From JBEKDJ01 sp050014415 (GTDB taxonomy: Bacteria > Desulfobacterota > BSN033 > UBA1163), in contig JBEKDJ010000142.1 of NCBI GenBank assembly GCA_050014415.1, positions 1 to 11,537 on the forward strand: a stretch of DNA of 11,537 bases. Reading direction: 5' to 3'. Shown here piece after piece: positions 1-6,755 of the stretch (positions are counted from its first letter, which is position 1; the number at the start of each line of letters is the position of its first letter). Below the pieces are notes generated by a model. It searched no databases. It saw nothing but the letters and a program-made list of their open reading frames with translations, and was not told the DNA's origin. Made by a program: the position numbers and the translations under genes.

Positions 1-408
1 AGGATAATCTTCGGCCGGCCTCTGTCGAGCTTTGAGGGTATCTCCTTCGAGATCGCGGATGACTATTCCAAGTTGGAGATGCTGAAGTTGATGCTTCAGA
101 AGGGGGCCTGGATGATCGACCGATTCTATGAAGATCGATCCAGCTTTACCAAGGAAGAGATCAACCGGACAATCTCTATGTGCAAGGCCAATGCGCCGAT
201 GCTTGCTGTGGATATCGCGAAACATGGCATGATGTACCACGGTGGTTTCGGTTATACCAAGGACACACCGCTTGAAATGGCCTTGAGAGGGGCTATGTCC
301 TATGTCGTTGGAGCAGAGGGCGGGTATCACGTTCAAAAGATCATCATCGCCCGTGACTACATCGGTGACGAGGGAGTGCCGTATCGCGGTACACAGACAG
401 GTCACTAA
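1..408 (+). CDS. Acyl-CoA dehydrogenase, C-terminal part (5' end outside window)
   Basis: The reading frame is open from base 1 to the TAA at 406-408, giving 135 residues of the C-terminal alpha-helical domain. The stretch HGGFGYTKDTPLE matches the family's conserved HGG-x-GY-x-K-x-x-P block. It is followed by AEGGYHVQKIIIAR, which aligns with the usual YEGTNEIQRLVIAR. In that alignment the Glu at bases 316-318 occupies the position of the catalytic base that abstracts the alpha-proton of the acyl-CoA thioester. The segment around it (GGYHVQK instead of GTNEIQR) is atypical, so this is probably a divergent subfamily whose substrate I cannot name. The enzyme would hand electrons from its FAD to the EtfBA pair encoded next. 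The upstream two thirds of the gene lie outside the window. Family call is confident; substrate unknown. Confidence 0.88.
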   Translation, partial: RIIFGRPLSSFEGISFEIADDYSKLEMLKLMLQKGAWMIDRFYEDRSSFTKEEINRTISMCKANAPMLAVDIAKHGMMYHGGFGYTKDTPLEMALRGAMSYVVGAEGGYHVQKIIIARDYIGDEGVPYRGTQTGH

Positions 409-440
409 TCCTATCAGAAACTGAATGTTCTTGCACCCAG

Positions 441-475
441 GCTCCAGGGGCAGCTCCGATGGCTGCCCCTGGAGC
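441..475 (+). terminator. Strong 14-bp hairpin, terminator-like but without a T tract
   Basis: GCTCCAGGGGCAGC (441-454) and GCTGCCCCTGGAGC (462-475) are perfect reverse complements around a 7-nt loop (TCCGATG). It sits 32 nt after the dehydrogenase stop and 89 nt before the etfB start. The 3' flank is TAAAAATGCC rather than a run of T, so a classical intrinsic terminator is not shown. It may be a non-canonical terminator or an mRNA end-protecting or processing hairpin between the two genes. The hairpin is certain; its role is inferred. Confidence 0.5.
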
Positions 476-564
476 TAAAAATGCCTTCGAACCTCTTATC
501 GAGTTTGCCAGAGTCGATACGAAGGTATTTGTGTTTCTTAAGTGAGTGGAAAGGAGGCCAAAAC

Positions 565-1350
565 GTGAACATCATTGTATGCCTGAAACAGATCCCTGAT
601 CTGAAATACATCCGGATCAAGGACCGGAAACCCATTTTAGAAGGAGCACCTCTGATCTTCGGAGATATGGACAGAAACGCTCTTGAAGAGGCGATTAGGA
701 TCAAAGAGAAGGTCGAAGGAACGAAGGTAATTGCCTTGGCCCTGGGCGGAGCGAAACTGAAGGAAACAATCAAGGCGGCCTTGGCTATAGGAGCCGACGA
801 AGCGGTCCTGCTGACGGATCCTCTTTTTGCCAATTCGGATACCGCAGGCACGGCCAGGGGGTTGGCTAAAGCCATTGAAAAAATAGGAACGTACGATCTC
901 ATTCTTTGCGGCGAGGGTTCCACGGACAACTACTCCAGCCAGGTGGGACCAAGGTTGGCAGAGATTCTTAACCTTCCCCAGATCACCTATGTCCGGAAAC
1001 TGGACATCGACGGGAAAAAGTTGAGGGCCACTCGTAACATGGAAGAGAGCTTCGAGGTTGTAGAAGTTGAAATGCCAGCCTTGGTGACGGTAGCTAACGA
1101 GATTAATCAACCACGACTCGCCTTGCTCAAGGATATATTGAAGGCGGGCAAAAAACCCATCCAAGAGTGGAAGGCCGCAGATTTAGGCCTTTCTGGTGAT
1201 CAGGTCGGGGTGAAGGGGTCGGTCAGGGAGATACTTAGTAATCTTGCCCCGGAGCAAGCAAGAAAGCAGGTGGTTTTCGAGGGCGAGTTAAAGGACGTTG
1301 TCGAAAATTTGTTCAACGCTCTTACCAAAGAAGGGGCACTTGGGAGGTAA
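565..1350 (+). CDS. etfB: Electron transfer flavoprotein beta subunit (EtfB/FixA)
   Basis: This is a 261-residue protein, the usual size for EtfB. With EtfA it forms the soluble ETF heterodimer that carries electrons between acyl-CoA dehydrogenases and an ETF:quinone oxidoreductase. The start is taken as GTG 565 because AAGGAGG (551-557) lies just upstream and the protein then begins MNIIVCLKQIPD, the standard EtfB N-terminus. An in-frame ATG at 481 would add 28 unrelated residues right after the hairpin. Family hallmarks are MDRNALEEAIRIKE (about residues 35-48), CGEGSTDNYSSQVGPRLAE (115-133), and the EtfB signature VEVEMPALVTVANEINQPR (166-184), which binds AMP or a second FAD. It ends 2 nt before etfA, so the two are translated together. 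Whether this ETF bifurcates electrons cannot be decided by eye. Confidence 0.95.
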   Translation: MNIIVCLKQIPDLKYIRIKDRKPILEGAPLIFGDMDRNALEEAIRIKEKVEGTKVIALALGGAKLKETIKAALAIGADEAVLLTDPLFANSDTAGTARGLAKAIEKIGTYDLILCGEGSTDNYSSQVGPRLAEILNLPQITYVRKLDIDGKKLRATRNMEESFEVVEVEMPALVTVANEINQPRLALLKDILKAGKKPIQEWKAADLGLSGDQVGVKGSVREILSNLAPEQARKQVVFEGELKDVVENLFNALTKEGALGR

Positions 1351-1352
1351 TC

Positions 1353-2306
1353 ATGGCAGAACTGCTGGTATTTTCCGAAAAAAATGACCTTGCCTTTGAA
1401 CTCGTCTCAAAAGGGAGGGAGTTCACTGCTCCATTGAAGATGGGGTTAGCCGCCGCACTCCTGGGCGGAAAAGCAGGAGCGGAGGCTAACGATTATTTTG
1501 CTTACGGTGCCAACCGGGTTTACATCGGCGAGAATCCGGCATTAGCAGGGTTCAATGCCGAATCCTATGCAGAGGCCCTTTACCAGATTGCTCAAAAGAA
1601 TGATGTCAAGATTCTGTTGATACCTTCAACAAAAAGGGGCAAGGAGTTGGCCCCCCGGGTGGCTCAAAAGCTTGGGGCAGGCTGCGTCACCGATGCTACG
1701 GCCGTAGAGCTGAAGGAGGGAAATCTGCTCATTAGTCGTTATGCTCTCGGTGGAAACACCGTGGCCGGGGAGGTCATCAAGACCGCCCACAAGGTAATCA
1801 CGGTTATGCCCAAGACTTTTGAGCTGGGGACGAAGGAGGACAAAAAAGGAGAAGTGGTTAAGGCAGATCTAGACCTGAAAGCCCCTCGGGTCCGAATCGT
1901 TGAGCGACAGGAAAAGATCGGAGAGAAAGTTAACCTGGAGGCGGCAGAAATCTTAATCTGCATCGGCCGGGGTCTGGAAAAGAAGGAAGACCTGGGGATG
2001 GTCGAGAAGTTGGCAAAAGCCATTGGTGCAGAGATCGGGTGCACCAAATCTCTATGCACCGACTACCAGTGGCTTTCAGAAGATCGGCTGGTCGGGCTTT
2101 CAGGCAAGAAGACCAGCCCCCGACTCGTCATCTCTATTGGCATATCGGGCCAGATTCAGTACACGGTCGGTATTCGAGGCGCTCGTACTACGGTTGCCAT
2201 CAACAAAGACAAGCAAGCTCCCATCTTTGCCATGTCCGACTATGGCATTGTTGGAAACCTGTACGATGTAGTTCCCCTGCTTGCTGAAAAACTAAAGAGC
2301 GTTTAA
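1353..2306 (+). CDS. etfA: Electron transfer flavoprotein alpha subunit (EtfA/FixB)
   Basis: This is a 317-residue protein of normal EtfA length. GGGAGG (1342-1347) overlaps the end of etfB and sits 5 nt before ATG 1353, so the genes are coupled. The N-terminal domain (about 1-180) has the alpha-subunit fold signals, such as LLIPSTKRGKELAPRVAQKL (89-108). The C-terminal FAD domain carries GLSGKKTSPRLVISIGISG (248-266), VAINKDKQAPIF (281-292) and SDYGIVGNLYDVVP (295-308), the EtfA signature. Oddity: the usual GxSR motif reads GCTKS (229-233), so Lys232 stands where a conserved Arg normally contacts the FAD isoalloxazine. That Arg is known to stabilise the flavin semiquinone in human EtfA (Arg249). 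The substitution could shift FAD potential. Function is confident; the effect of the substitution is inference. Confidence 0.95.
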   Translation: MAELLVFSEKNDLAFELVSKGREFTAPLKMGLAAALLGGKAGAEANDYFAYGANRVYIGENPALAGFNAESYAEALYQIAQKNDVKILLIPSTKRGKELAPRVAQKLGAGCVTDATAVELKEGNLLISRYALGGNTVAGEVIKTAHKVITVMPKTFELGTKEDKKGEVVKADLDLKAPRVRIVERQEKIGEKVNLEAAEILICIGRGLEKKEDLGMVEKLAKAIGAEIGCTKSLCTDYQWLSEDRLVGLSGKKTSPRLVISIGISGQIQYTVGIRGARTTVAINKDKQAPIFAMSDYGIVGNLYDVVPLLAEKLKSV

Positions 2307-2483
2307 ACAGGGATGCGTGTTGATCCCGTATCAAGACTGATTTACCCCGGCAGCAGAAACCCACTACCTTTGGCCGGCCTGTCCCAACATTAGACGGGGG
2401 ATATTGCCCCCCACTGGCTCGGTGATTAGGGACCAGGGGCTCTGCCCGTCAGGTTCCGCAAATAGAGACAGAGGACATCCCAG
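2307..2483. other. Gap between etfA and the fixC-like gene, with a small GC hairpin
   Basis: There is no gene in these 177 nt. GGGGG (2396-2400), ATATTG, CCCCC (2407-2411) can form a 5-bp hairpin with no following T tract. A GGCCGGCC palindrome lies at about 2373-2380. I see no convincing promoter. The gap is long for one operon, so the FixC/FixX pair may have its own transcription start. Confidence 0.35.
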
Positions 2484-3773
2484 ATGGAAAAGGTGGATGT
2501 AATCATTGTGGGCGGTGGATTGGCTGGTCTTTCCTGCGCCTACGAATTGGCCGATTCAGATATGACGGTGATTGTCCTTGAGAGAGGAGATTTCTCAGGG
2601 AGTAAAAATATCACCGGGGGAAGGATCTACCTCAGCCCTCTGCAGAGCTACCTTCCAGATCTCTGGAAGGATGCCCCACTCGAAAGACATGTCACCCAGG
2701 AAATTCTGACCTTGATGGGTGAAACCAATTCAACCACCGTCGAGCTCTCCAGCGACCGATTCAATCATGCCCCCTATCCAAGCTATACCATTCTCAGGGC
2801 CAAGTTTGATCGCTGGCTGGCTGGTCTCGTTTCGGAAAAAGGGATCTATGTCATTCCGGAAAAGAAGGTGGATGACCTCATCAAAGAAGGGACGAAGGTC
2901 ATCGGCATCAAAAGCGGGGAGGAGGAGTTCGGAGCAGATTGTGTGGTCGGTGCAGATGGGGTTCTTTCTTTCATTGCTGAGAAGGCCGGTCTCAGACAGC
3001 CTTTTCGGCCTCAACATTTCGCCGTGGGTTTTAAGGAGGTCATTGAACTCGATCCCAAGACCATCGAGGATCGATTTCGCCTGGGTGAAGGCGAAGGAGC
3101 TGCTCAGCTCTTTGTCGGATCGCTCACCAAGGGAATGATGGGCGGGGGCTTTCTCTACACCAATCTTGAGAGTCTTTCTTTAGGCATTGTCATCGGAATT
3201 GATTCCCTCAATCGCAGGGAACCCCGTCAGGAAGTTTACAAGCTTCTGGATGATTTTAAAGAACGGCCTGAGATCAAAAACCTGATCAAGGGCGGAAACC
3301 CCATTGAATATTCCGCCCATCTGATCAGCGAAGGCGGGATTCACGTCCTGCCGAAACTCTACGGAGATGGGATCTTAGTGATTGGGGACGCGGCCGGTCT
3401 TGGCCTGAACATGCTGGTCACGGTGAGGGGAATGGAGTATGCCATGGCTTCAGGCGTCCTCGCAGGTCAGGCGATAAAAAGGGCCAAAGAGAAGAAAGAT
3501 TTCTCAGCCTCCTCGCTAGCTCACTATGAAGAACTCTTGAAACAGAGCTTTGTGATGAAAGAGATGGACACTTTTAAAGGTAGCCTTCACATGCTCGAGA
3601 ATGGAAGACTCTTTTCCAAATATCCGCAGGCGATTTCCAATCTCTTTGAAGAAGTAATGACGGTGAATGGGAATCCGAAAAGGGGTCTTTACAAGACAAT
3701 TTGGCAGGGATTGAAGAAGGACTTCTTGAATTACGAAACGTTTAAAGACTTTCTGCAATTCAAAAAAATATGA
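2484..3773 (+). CDS. fixC: FixC-like FAD oxidoreductase (ETF:quinone oxidoreductase family)
   Basis: This 429-residue flavoprotein has the length of FixC. FixC with FixX is the bacterial two-gene version of ETF-quinone oxidoreductase: it takes electrons from reduced ETF and passes them to quinone at the membrane. The N-terminus has the dinucleotide-binding fold DVIIVGGGLAGLSCAYEL with GGGLAG at residues 10-15 and the ribose-binding Glu33 (VIVLER). The second FAD motif is VVGADGVLS near residue 157. The third is GDGILVIGDAAGLGLNMLVTVRGMEYAMASG near 292-322, the family's GDAAG...GM...A..SG pattern. GAGACAGAGG precedes ATG 2484. It is followed after 39 nt by the FixX-like ferredoxin, and EtfBA lies upstream, which supports the role. 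The general FAD/geranylgeranyl-reductase superfamily is the alternative, but the neighbours favour FixC. Confidence 0.9.
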   Translation: MEKVDVIIVGGGLAGLSCAYELADSDMTVIVLERGDFSGSKNITGGRIYLSPLQSYLPDLWKDAPLERHVTQEILTLMGETNSTTVELSSDRFNHAPYPSYTILRAKFDRWLAGLVSEKGIYVIPEKKVDDLIKEGTKVIGIKSGEEEFGADCVVGADGVLSFIAEKAGLRQPFRPQHFAVGFKEVIELDPKTIEDRFRLGEGEGAAQLFVGSLTKGMMGGGFLYTNLESLSLGIVIGIDSLNRREPRQEVYKLLDDFKERPEIKNLIKGGNPIEYSAHLISEGGIHVLPKLYGDGILVIGDAAGLGLNMLVTVRGMEYAMASGVLAGQAIKRAKEKKDFSASSLAHYEELLKQSFVMKEMDTFKGSLHMLENGRLFSKYPQAISNLFEEVMTVNGNPKRGLYKTIWQGLKKDFLNYETFKDFLQFKKI

Positions 3774-3812
3774 AGCTCCGTTGATGGAGCGAGCGCTAGG
3801 AAGGGTGGTCAA

Positions 3813-4085
3813 ATGAGAATCACTGACAAATTAGCTCTAGATGCTTTTAAGAACGACAAAGAATCCCATATTCACCTCGACCAGAAGATCTGTCAAGACT
3901 GCAAAGAACGGTTCTGCATTTACGCCTGTCCGGCGAGTCTCTATTCTCTTAATGAAAAGGGGGCGATGGAGGTGGAATTCGCCGGCTGTTTAGAGTGTGG
4001 TACTTGTACGATTGCCTGTATTTATGGCTCCATTGAATGGACATACCCCCAAAGCGGTTTTGGTGTCCAATACCGGTGTGGATGA
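3813..4085 (+). CDS. fixX: FixX-like ferredoxin
   Basis: This 90-residue protein matches FixX in size and pattern. Cys27, Cys30, Cys35 and Cys39 (CX2CX4CX3CP) form one potential cluster site. Cys59, Cys62, Cys65 and Cys69 (CX2CX2CX3C) form a regular [4Fe-4S] site. The first site has a two-residue-longer third gap than a standard ferredoxin, as is common in FixX. The C-terminus GFGVQYRCG resembles the usual FixX ending. It corresponds to the iron-sulfur domain of eukaryotic ETF-QO and would relay electrons between the FixC FAD and quinone. AGGAAGG (3798-3804) gives a good ribosome site before ATG 3813. Together with the preceding gene it forms a FixCX pair. Confidence 0.9.
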   Translation: MRITDKLALDAFKNDKESHIHLDQKICQDCKERFCIYACPASLYSLNEKGAMEVEFAGCLECGTCTIACIYGSIEWTYPQSGFGVQYRCG

Positions 4086-4490
4086 GAATGTCCATCTAAA
4101 GACTTCTCTTCTTCGATTTCCTATCCTTAACTCCTCCGATCAAGACAAAGTCCCCTGTGATTCCTTCTTCATGTGGGAGGCTTCATATGCTCGGGGCTTC
4201 TCAGTGGCTGGTCGGGCCGCAGCAAATCCCGTCTTCGCTGCCCAGATCTCTCCCATGCTATGCCTTTTCCGGGGCCACGAATCCCTGCCCAATCAACTCT
4301 AAAGGATCAGCCACTTTGAAGCGATACATACATTGCTCTGTCAAAAGCCCGGTGATCATCAGTAAGAAAAAAATCTGCAATCTCATTTCGTAAAGGGAGA
4401 TTCTTGATTTTCCCGCTTTGGGGAGAAGGGAATTGTGGGGTTTCCGAATCAAGGGTCTGGCTCCGTGCCGTAGCCATATATGGGATTCAC
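4086..4490. other. Intergenic stretch without a convincing gene; possible decayed minus-strand sequence
   Basis: These 405 nt separate the fixX gene from the next promoter. No frame gives a recognisable protein with a ribosome site. On the minus strand a short open stretch ends in TAG at 4096-4098 and reads GDFVLIGGVKDRKSKKRSL, which looks protein-like. An unrelated minus frame (ATG at 4384-4386, stop at 4258-4260) reads 42 residues with a hydrophobic start. These pieces are in different frames and interrupted, so they could be the remains of a decayed gene or chance. I do not recognise a family. Confidence 0.25.
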
Positions 4491-4519
4491 TTGACAAGAA
4501 TCTGAATCTATTGTATATT
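4491..4519 (+). promoter_or_regulatory. Sigma-70-type promoter of the repressor/sulfur operon
   Basis: A perfect -35 TTGACA (4491-4496) is followed by exactly 17 nt and a -10 TATATT (4514-4519, 5 of 6 matches). Transcription would start near 4526, about 54 nt before the repressor ATG. This is the best promoter in the window, and no other strong one is evident before 10138, so it may drive the whole sulfur-redox block. Confidence 0.75.
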
Positions 4520-4530
4520 TCTATTGTATA
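4508..4530 (+). repeat. Direct repeat CTATTGTATA x2 across the -10 and start site
   Basis: CTATTGTATA occurs at 4508-4517 and again at 4521-4530, a 13-nt period. The first copy contains part of the -10 box and the second covers the predicted start site. It could be a duplicated -10-like element (a second TGTATA lies 13 nt downstream) or part of a repressor site. Confidence 0.5.
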
Positions 4531-4541
4531 CCATAGGGGGG
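4526..4541 (+). promoter_or_regulatory. Candidate CsoR/CstR-type operator
   Basis: GTATACC (4526-4532), ATA, then GGGGGG (4536-4541) resembles the family's known operators: A/T-rich ends, a C tract and a G tract around a short spacer (general form ATACC-N4-GGGGT). The right half is imperfect. It lies at the predicted transcription start, where bound repressor would block RNA polymerase, and directly upstream of a gene of this repressor family. Autoregulation is inferred. Confidence 0.5.
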
Positions 4542-4579
4542 TTGGGTGGTTATCCTGAGCCCGGAAAAAGGAGAAATCA

Positions 4580-4879
4580 ATGATGAAAGTCTCATCTTTT
4601 ACGCAACAAATGAAAGATGATTTACTCTCTCGGCTTAGAAAGATTGAAGGACAGGCACGTGGAATCCGGGGGATGGTGGAGAAAGAGGGTAATTGTACCG
4701 ATATTCTAATCCAAATCTCAGCTCTTTCCTCTGCAGCCCGAAGACTTGGGATGATCATCATGCAAGGGTGCATACAAGATTGCGCCTCTTCAATACCCAC
4801 CATGCGCGACGAGGCGGATCTAAAAGTTAAAGTCGATGATATGGCCAAAGCCATATATCGATTCATTAACATGAAATAG
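4580..4879 (+). CDS. CsoR/CstR/FrmR-family repressor (DUF156) with a Cys-Cys-Cys sensor set
   Basis: This 99-residue all-helical repressor carries the family signature LLSRLRKIEGQARGIRGMVE (residues 15-34) followed by CTDILIQISALSSA (39-52). AAGGAG (4568-4573) precedes ATG 4580; a second ATG follows at once. Family members bind DNA as tetramers and let go when they bind Cu(I), Ni/Co, formaldehyde or persulfide. The sensing positions of copper CsoR (Cys, His 25 residues later, Cys 4 later) are here Cys39, Cys64, Cys68: same spacing, but the His is replaced by Cys. Lack of the His argues against a standard copper sensor, and the downstream DsrE2, TusA and HdrD-like genes point to reactive sulfur sensing as in CstR. 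Family is certain; inducer is inferred. Confidence 0.92.
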   Translation: MMKVSSFTQQMKDDLLSRLRKIEGQARGIRGMVEKEGNCTDILIQISALSSAARRLGMIIMQGCIQDCASSIPTMRDEADLKVKVDDMAKAIYRFINMK

Positions 4880-4963
4880 GCCCATTCAGTATTCGGTCTG
4901 ATGCCCCGATGGGGGTAAAACCAACTCTCATAACAGAAACAAAAGTGGAAAGGAGGAAGAACA

Positions 4964-5560
4964 ATGGCTGAAGTCTTAGCAACAAAGGTGGAGGAGATCA
5001 ATAAGGGAGGAATGACGGTGGACAGTTTAGCAAAGCAGGTGGCAGATCTCAGGAGGCAGATTGAAAACATAAAACCAGGGGCTGAAAACAGGGTCTCTCT
5101 CATTGTCTTTAGCGGCGATCTGGATAAAGTGTTGGCCGCCTTTGTCATTGCTACCGGCGCTGTGGCTATGGGTATGGAAGCCGTGATGTTCTTTACGTTC
5201 TGGGGTACCCCGGTGCTGCGGGATCCGAGTAAGAAAGCAGCCGGGAAGGATTTCATGGGCAAGATGTTTGGTTTCATGCTTCCTAAGGGAAGGAATGCGA
5301 TTAAATTATCAAAGATGAACATGGCGGGAATGGGGACTTCCATGATGAAATCCCTCATGAAAAAGAAGAACGTCGCCTCTTTGGATCAAATGGTTGACAT
5401 GGCGGCAGAGCTCGGCGTCAAGATCTACATCTGCGAAATGTCTATGAGCTTGATGGGATTTAAACAAGGAGAATTCATCGACTATCCGAATCTGGAGTAT
5501 GTGGGTGTGGCAACATTTCTGGAACAGGCAAAAGACAGCAAGGTACAACTTTTTATTTAG
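4964..5560 (+). CDS. dsrE2: DsrE2-like (DsrE/DsrF superfamily) sulfur carrier
   Basis: This is a 198-residue protein with a strong ribosome site (AAAGGAGG ending about 7 nt before ATG 4964). Residues 18-36 look like a short coiled coil, typical of DsrE2-type proteins. The DsrE fold starts at about 43 (VSLIVFSGDLDKVLAAF) and includes a hydrophobic run at about 57-83 that may associate with the membrane. The only cysteine is Cys157 in IYICEMSMSLMG, the conserved C-x-M-S-x-x-x-M-G position that carries sulfane sulfur in this group. DsrE2 proteins are known to occur next to tusA and to exchange persulfide with TusA during sulfur oxidation; TusA is encoded two genes downstream. It lies 84 nt after the repressor gene. 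DsrE superfamily is confident; the DsrE2 subgroup is probable. Confidence 0.85.
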   Translation: MAEVLATKVEEINKGGMTVDSLAKQVADLRRQIENIKPGAENRVSLIVFSGDLDKVLAAFVIATGAVAMGMEAVMFFTFWGTPVLRDPSKKAAGKDFMGKMFGFMLPKGRNAIKLSKMNMAGMGTSMMKSLMKKKNVASLDQMVDMAAELGVKIYICEMSMSLMGFKQGEFIDYPNLEYVGVATFLEQAKDSKVQLFI

Positions 5561-5595
5561 TTGCATTGAAAGAATCTGAAAAAAGGTGAAATGAG

Positions 5596-6315
5596 ATGGA
5601 TTGGTTTTCATATCTAGTGGCTGGGATAATGGTTTATGTTGCGGTAGCCATTTTCGTTCTCGGCATGACCTATCGGGTTTATCAATGGTTGCAGGCTCCG
5701 AAGACTCATATCAAAACAGGAGTTTTTCCGAAGCCAGGGTGTGCGGCAGCAAGGTGGGGACGGGTTTTTGTGGACTCATTCATTTTTCCCCAGGCATTGA
5801 AGGCAGATCGAACGATTTGGGTCTTTACCATCCTCTTTCACTTTGCCCTATTGGGGGCCTTTGTGGGCCATCTGAGACTCATCCAGGAATTTACCTTCTT
5901 GCTTCACCGTCTCGGATCCGAGGGTATGGATCAGCTTTCTCTATGGGGGGGCGGAGTGATGGGGATCCTTCTACTGGTCGCCCTTACCTATTATTTCTTT
6001 CGTCGTCTGTACTCTCCCTACAAGGAGATATCGGCGCCCGAGGATTTCATCCTTCTCATGTTGCTCATCATGGTCGTCGTCATGGGCGACCATATGCGTT
6101 TCGTGGGAACAGTTCATGCGGCCGATTATCGGATTTATCTTCAGAGTTTGTTAGCCTTCGAGCCTGCTTTTCCCAAAGTTCTAGCTGATTCATCAACGAG
6201 ATGGGCCCTGGTGTTTCATGTTCTGTTCGCAAATCTTCTGCTCATCTACTTTCCCTTCAGCAAACTCGTCCATATTATCGCCACATTCCCGGCTAATTTG
6301 ACAAGGCGTGTATGA
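5596..6315 (+). CDS. NarI/DsrM-like di-heme cytochrome b membrane subunit (copy 1)
   Basis: This 239-residue integral membrane protein has about five hydrophobic helices (roughly residues 4-26, 73-96, 115-135, 151-168 and 203-228). His82 and His92 are 10 apart and His208 and His226 are 18 apart. That is the spacing of the four heme ligands of the nitrate reductase gamma subunit NarI (His56/66 and 187/205), so two b hemes are expected. Such subunits (NarI, DsrM, HdrE) pass electrons between membrane quinone and a partner on the membrane surface. The natural partner is the HdrD-like protein at 6756, although tusA lies between them. An AAAAGGTG site precedes ATG 5596. Family is confident; direction of electron flow is unknown. 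Confidence 0.88.
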   Translation: MDWFSYLVAGIMVYVAVAIFVLGMTYRVYQWLQAPKTHIKTGVFPKPGCAAARWGRVFVDSFIFPQALKADRTIWVFTILFHFALLGAFVGHLRLIQEFTFLLHRLGSEGMDQLSLWGGGVMGILLLVALTYYFFRRLYSPYKEISAPEDFILLMLLIMVVVMGDHMRFVGTVHAADYRIYLQSLLAFEPAFPKVLADSSTRWALVFHVLFANLLLIYFPFSKLVHIIATFPANLTRRV

Positions 6316-6369
6316 GGAAAATCGATATACTAAGGAGAGCCCAAGACATTTATTGAAAAGGAGAAGACT

Positions 6370-6612
6370 ATGAGTGACGAAATCAAAGCGGATAAGACAA
6401 TGGATTTGAAGGGCTTGCCTTGCCCCCAACCGGTGATCAAGGTGAGTAAAGGAATAAAAGAGATTCAGGTAGGTCAGATCCTGGAAGCCGTCACCACGGA
6501 TCCAGGGGCTCTAGCCGATTTTCCTGCCTGGGCCCGCACAAGCGGCAACGAAATACTGAAAACGGATCAGGCGCAAGGCTTGATAACTTTCTGGATCAAA
6601 AGGGTTAAGTGA
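6370..6612 (+). CDS. tusA: TusA-family sulfur carrier
   Basis: This 80-residue protein has the TusA/SirA motif DLKGLPCPQPVIKV at about 12-25. Cys18 of the CPxP motif is the residue that carries persulfide sulfur. The second half includes DPGALADFPAWARTSGNEIL (44-63), the usual TusA pattern before the last strand. AAGGAG lies 6-7 nt before ATG 6370. TusA proteins receive sulfur from DsrE-type or rhodanese donors and deliver it to reductases or oxidases such as Dsr or Hdr-like complexes. Its place between a cytochrome b gene and an HdrD-like gene suggests it serves this complex, rather than tRNA thiolation, but that is inference. Confidence 0.93.
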   Translation: MSDEIKADKTMDLKGLPCPQPVIKVSKGIKEIQVGQILEAVTTDPGALADFPAWARTSGNEILKTDQAQGLITFWIKRVK

Positions 6613-6674
6613 AGCTCAGTTTTTCGGAGTCACGCTCGAGCCATGAAAATTCAAAGACTACGGAAACGCGACAC

Positions 6675-6708
6675 GTCCGCGTGCCGAAATACACTCTGTC
6701 GTGCGGAC
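6675..6708. repeat. Short inverted repeat between tusA and the first hdrD-like gene
   Basis: GTCCGC (6675-6680) and GCGGAC (6703-6708) are reverse complements 22 nt apart in a GC-rich patch of the 143-nt gap. The stem is short and lacks a T tract. It may be an mRNA hairpin that adjusts expression of the following gene, or chance. Confidence 0.25.
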
Positions 6709-6755
6709 ACTGACACGCTATTTCTTAGTAAATGAGCTTCGAAGGGAACATGGTC

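Noticed and set aside
481..564. ATG 481 as the etfB start
   Set aside because: It lies just after the hairpin without a ribosome site; GTG 565 with AAGGAGG gives the standard EtfB N-terminus.
414..929. Open minus-strand frame over the start of etfB
   Set aside because: Antisense to etfB coding sequence and to the hairpin; low-complexity Ser/Arg-rich translation without family features.
2396..2411. GGGGG/CCCCC hairpin after etfA as an intrinsic terminator
   Set aside because: Only 5 bp and no T tract.
4258..5358. Long open minus-strand frame (366 codons) across the repressor and DsrE2 genes
   Set aside because: It covers two well-supported plus-strand genes, has no recognisable domain and no ribosome site; it is an antisense shadow.
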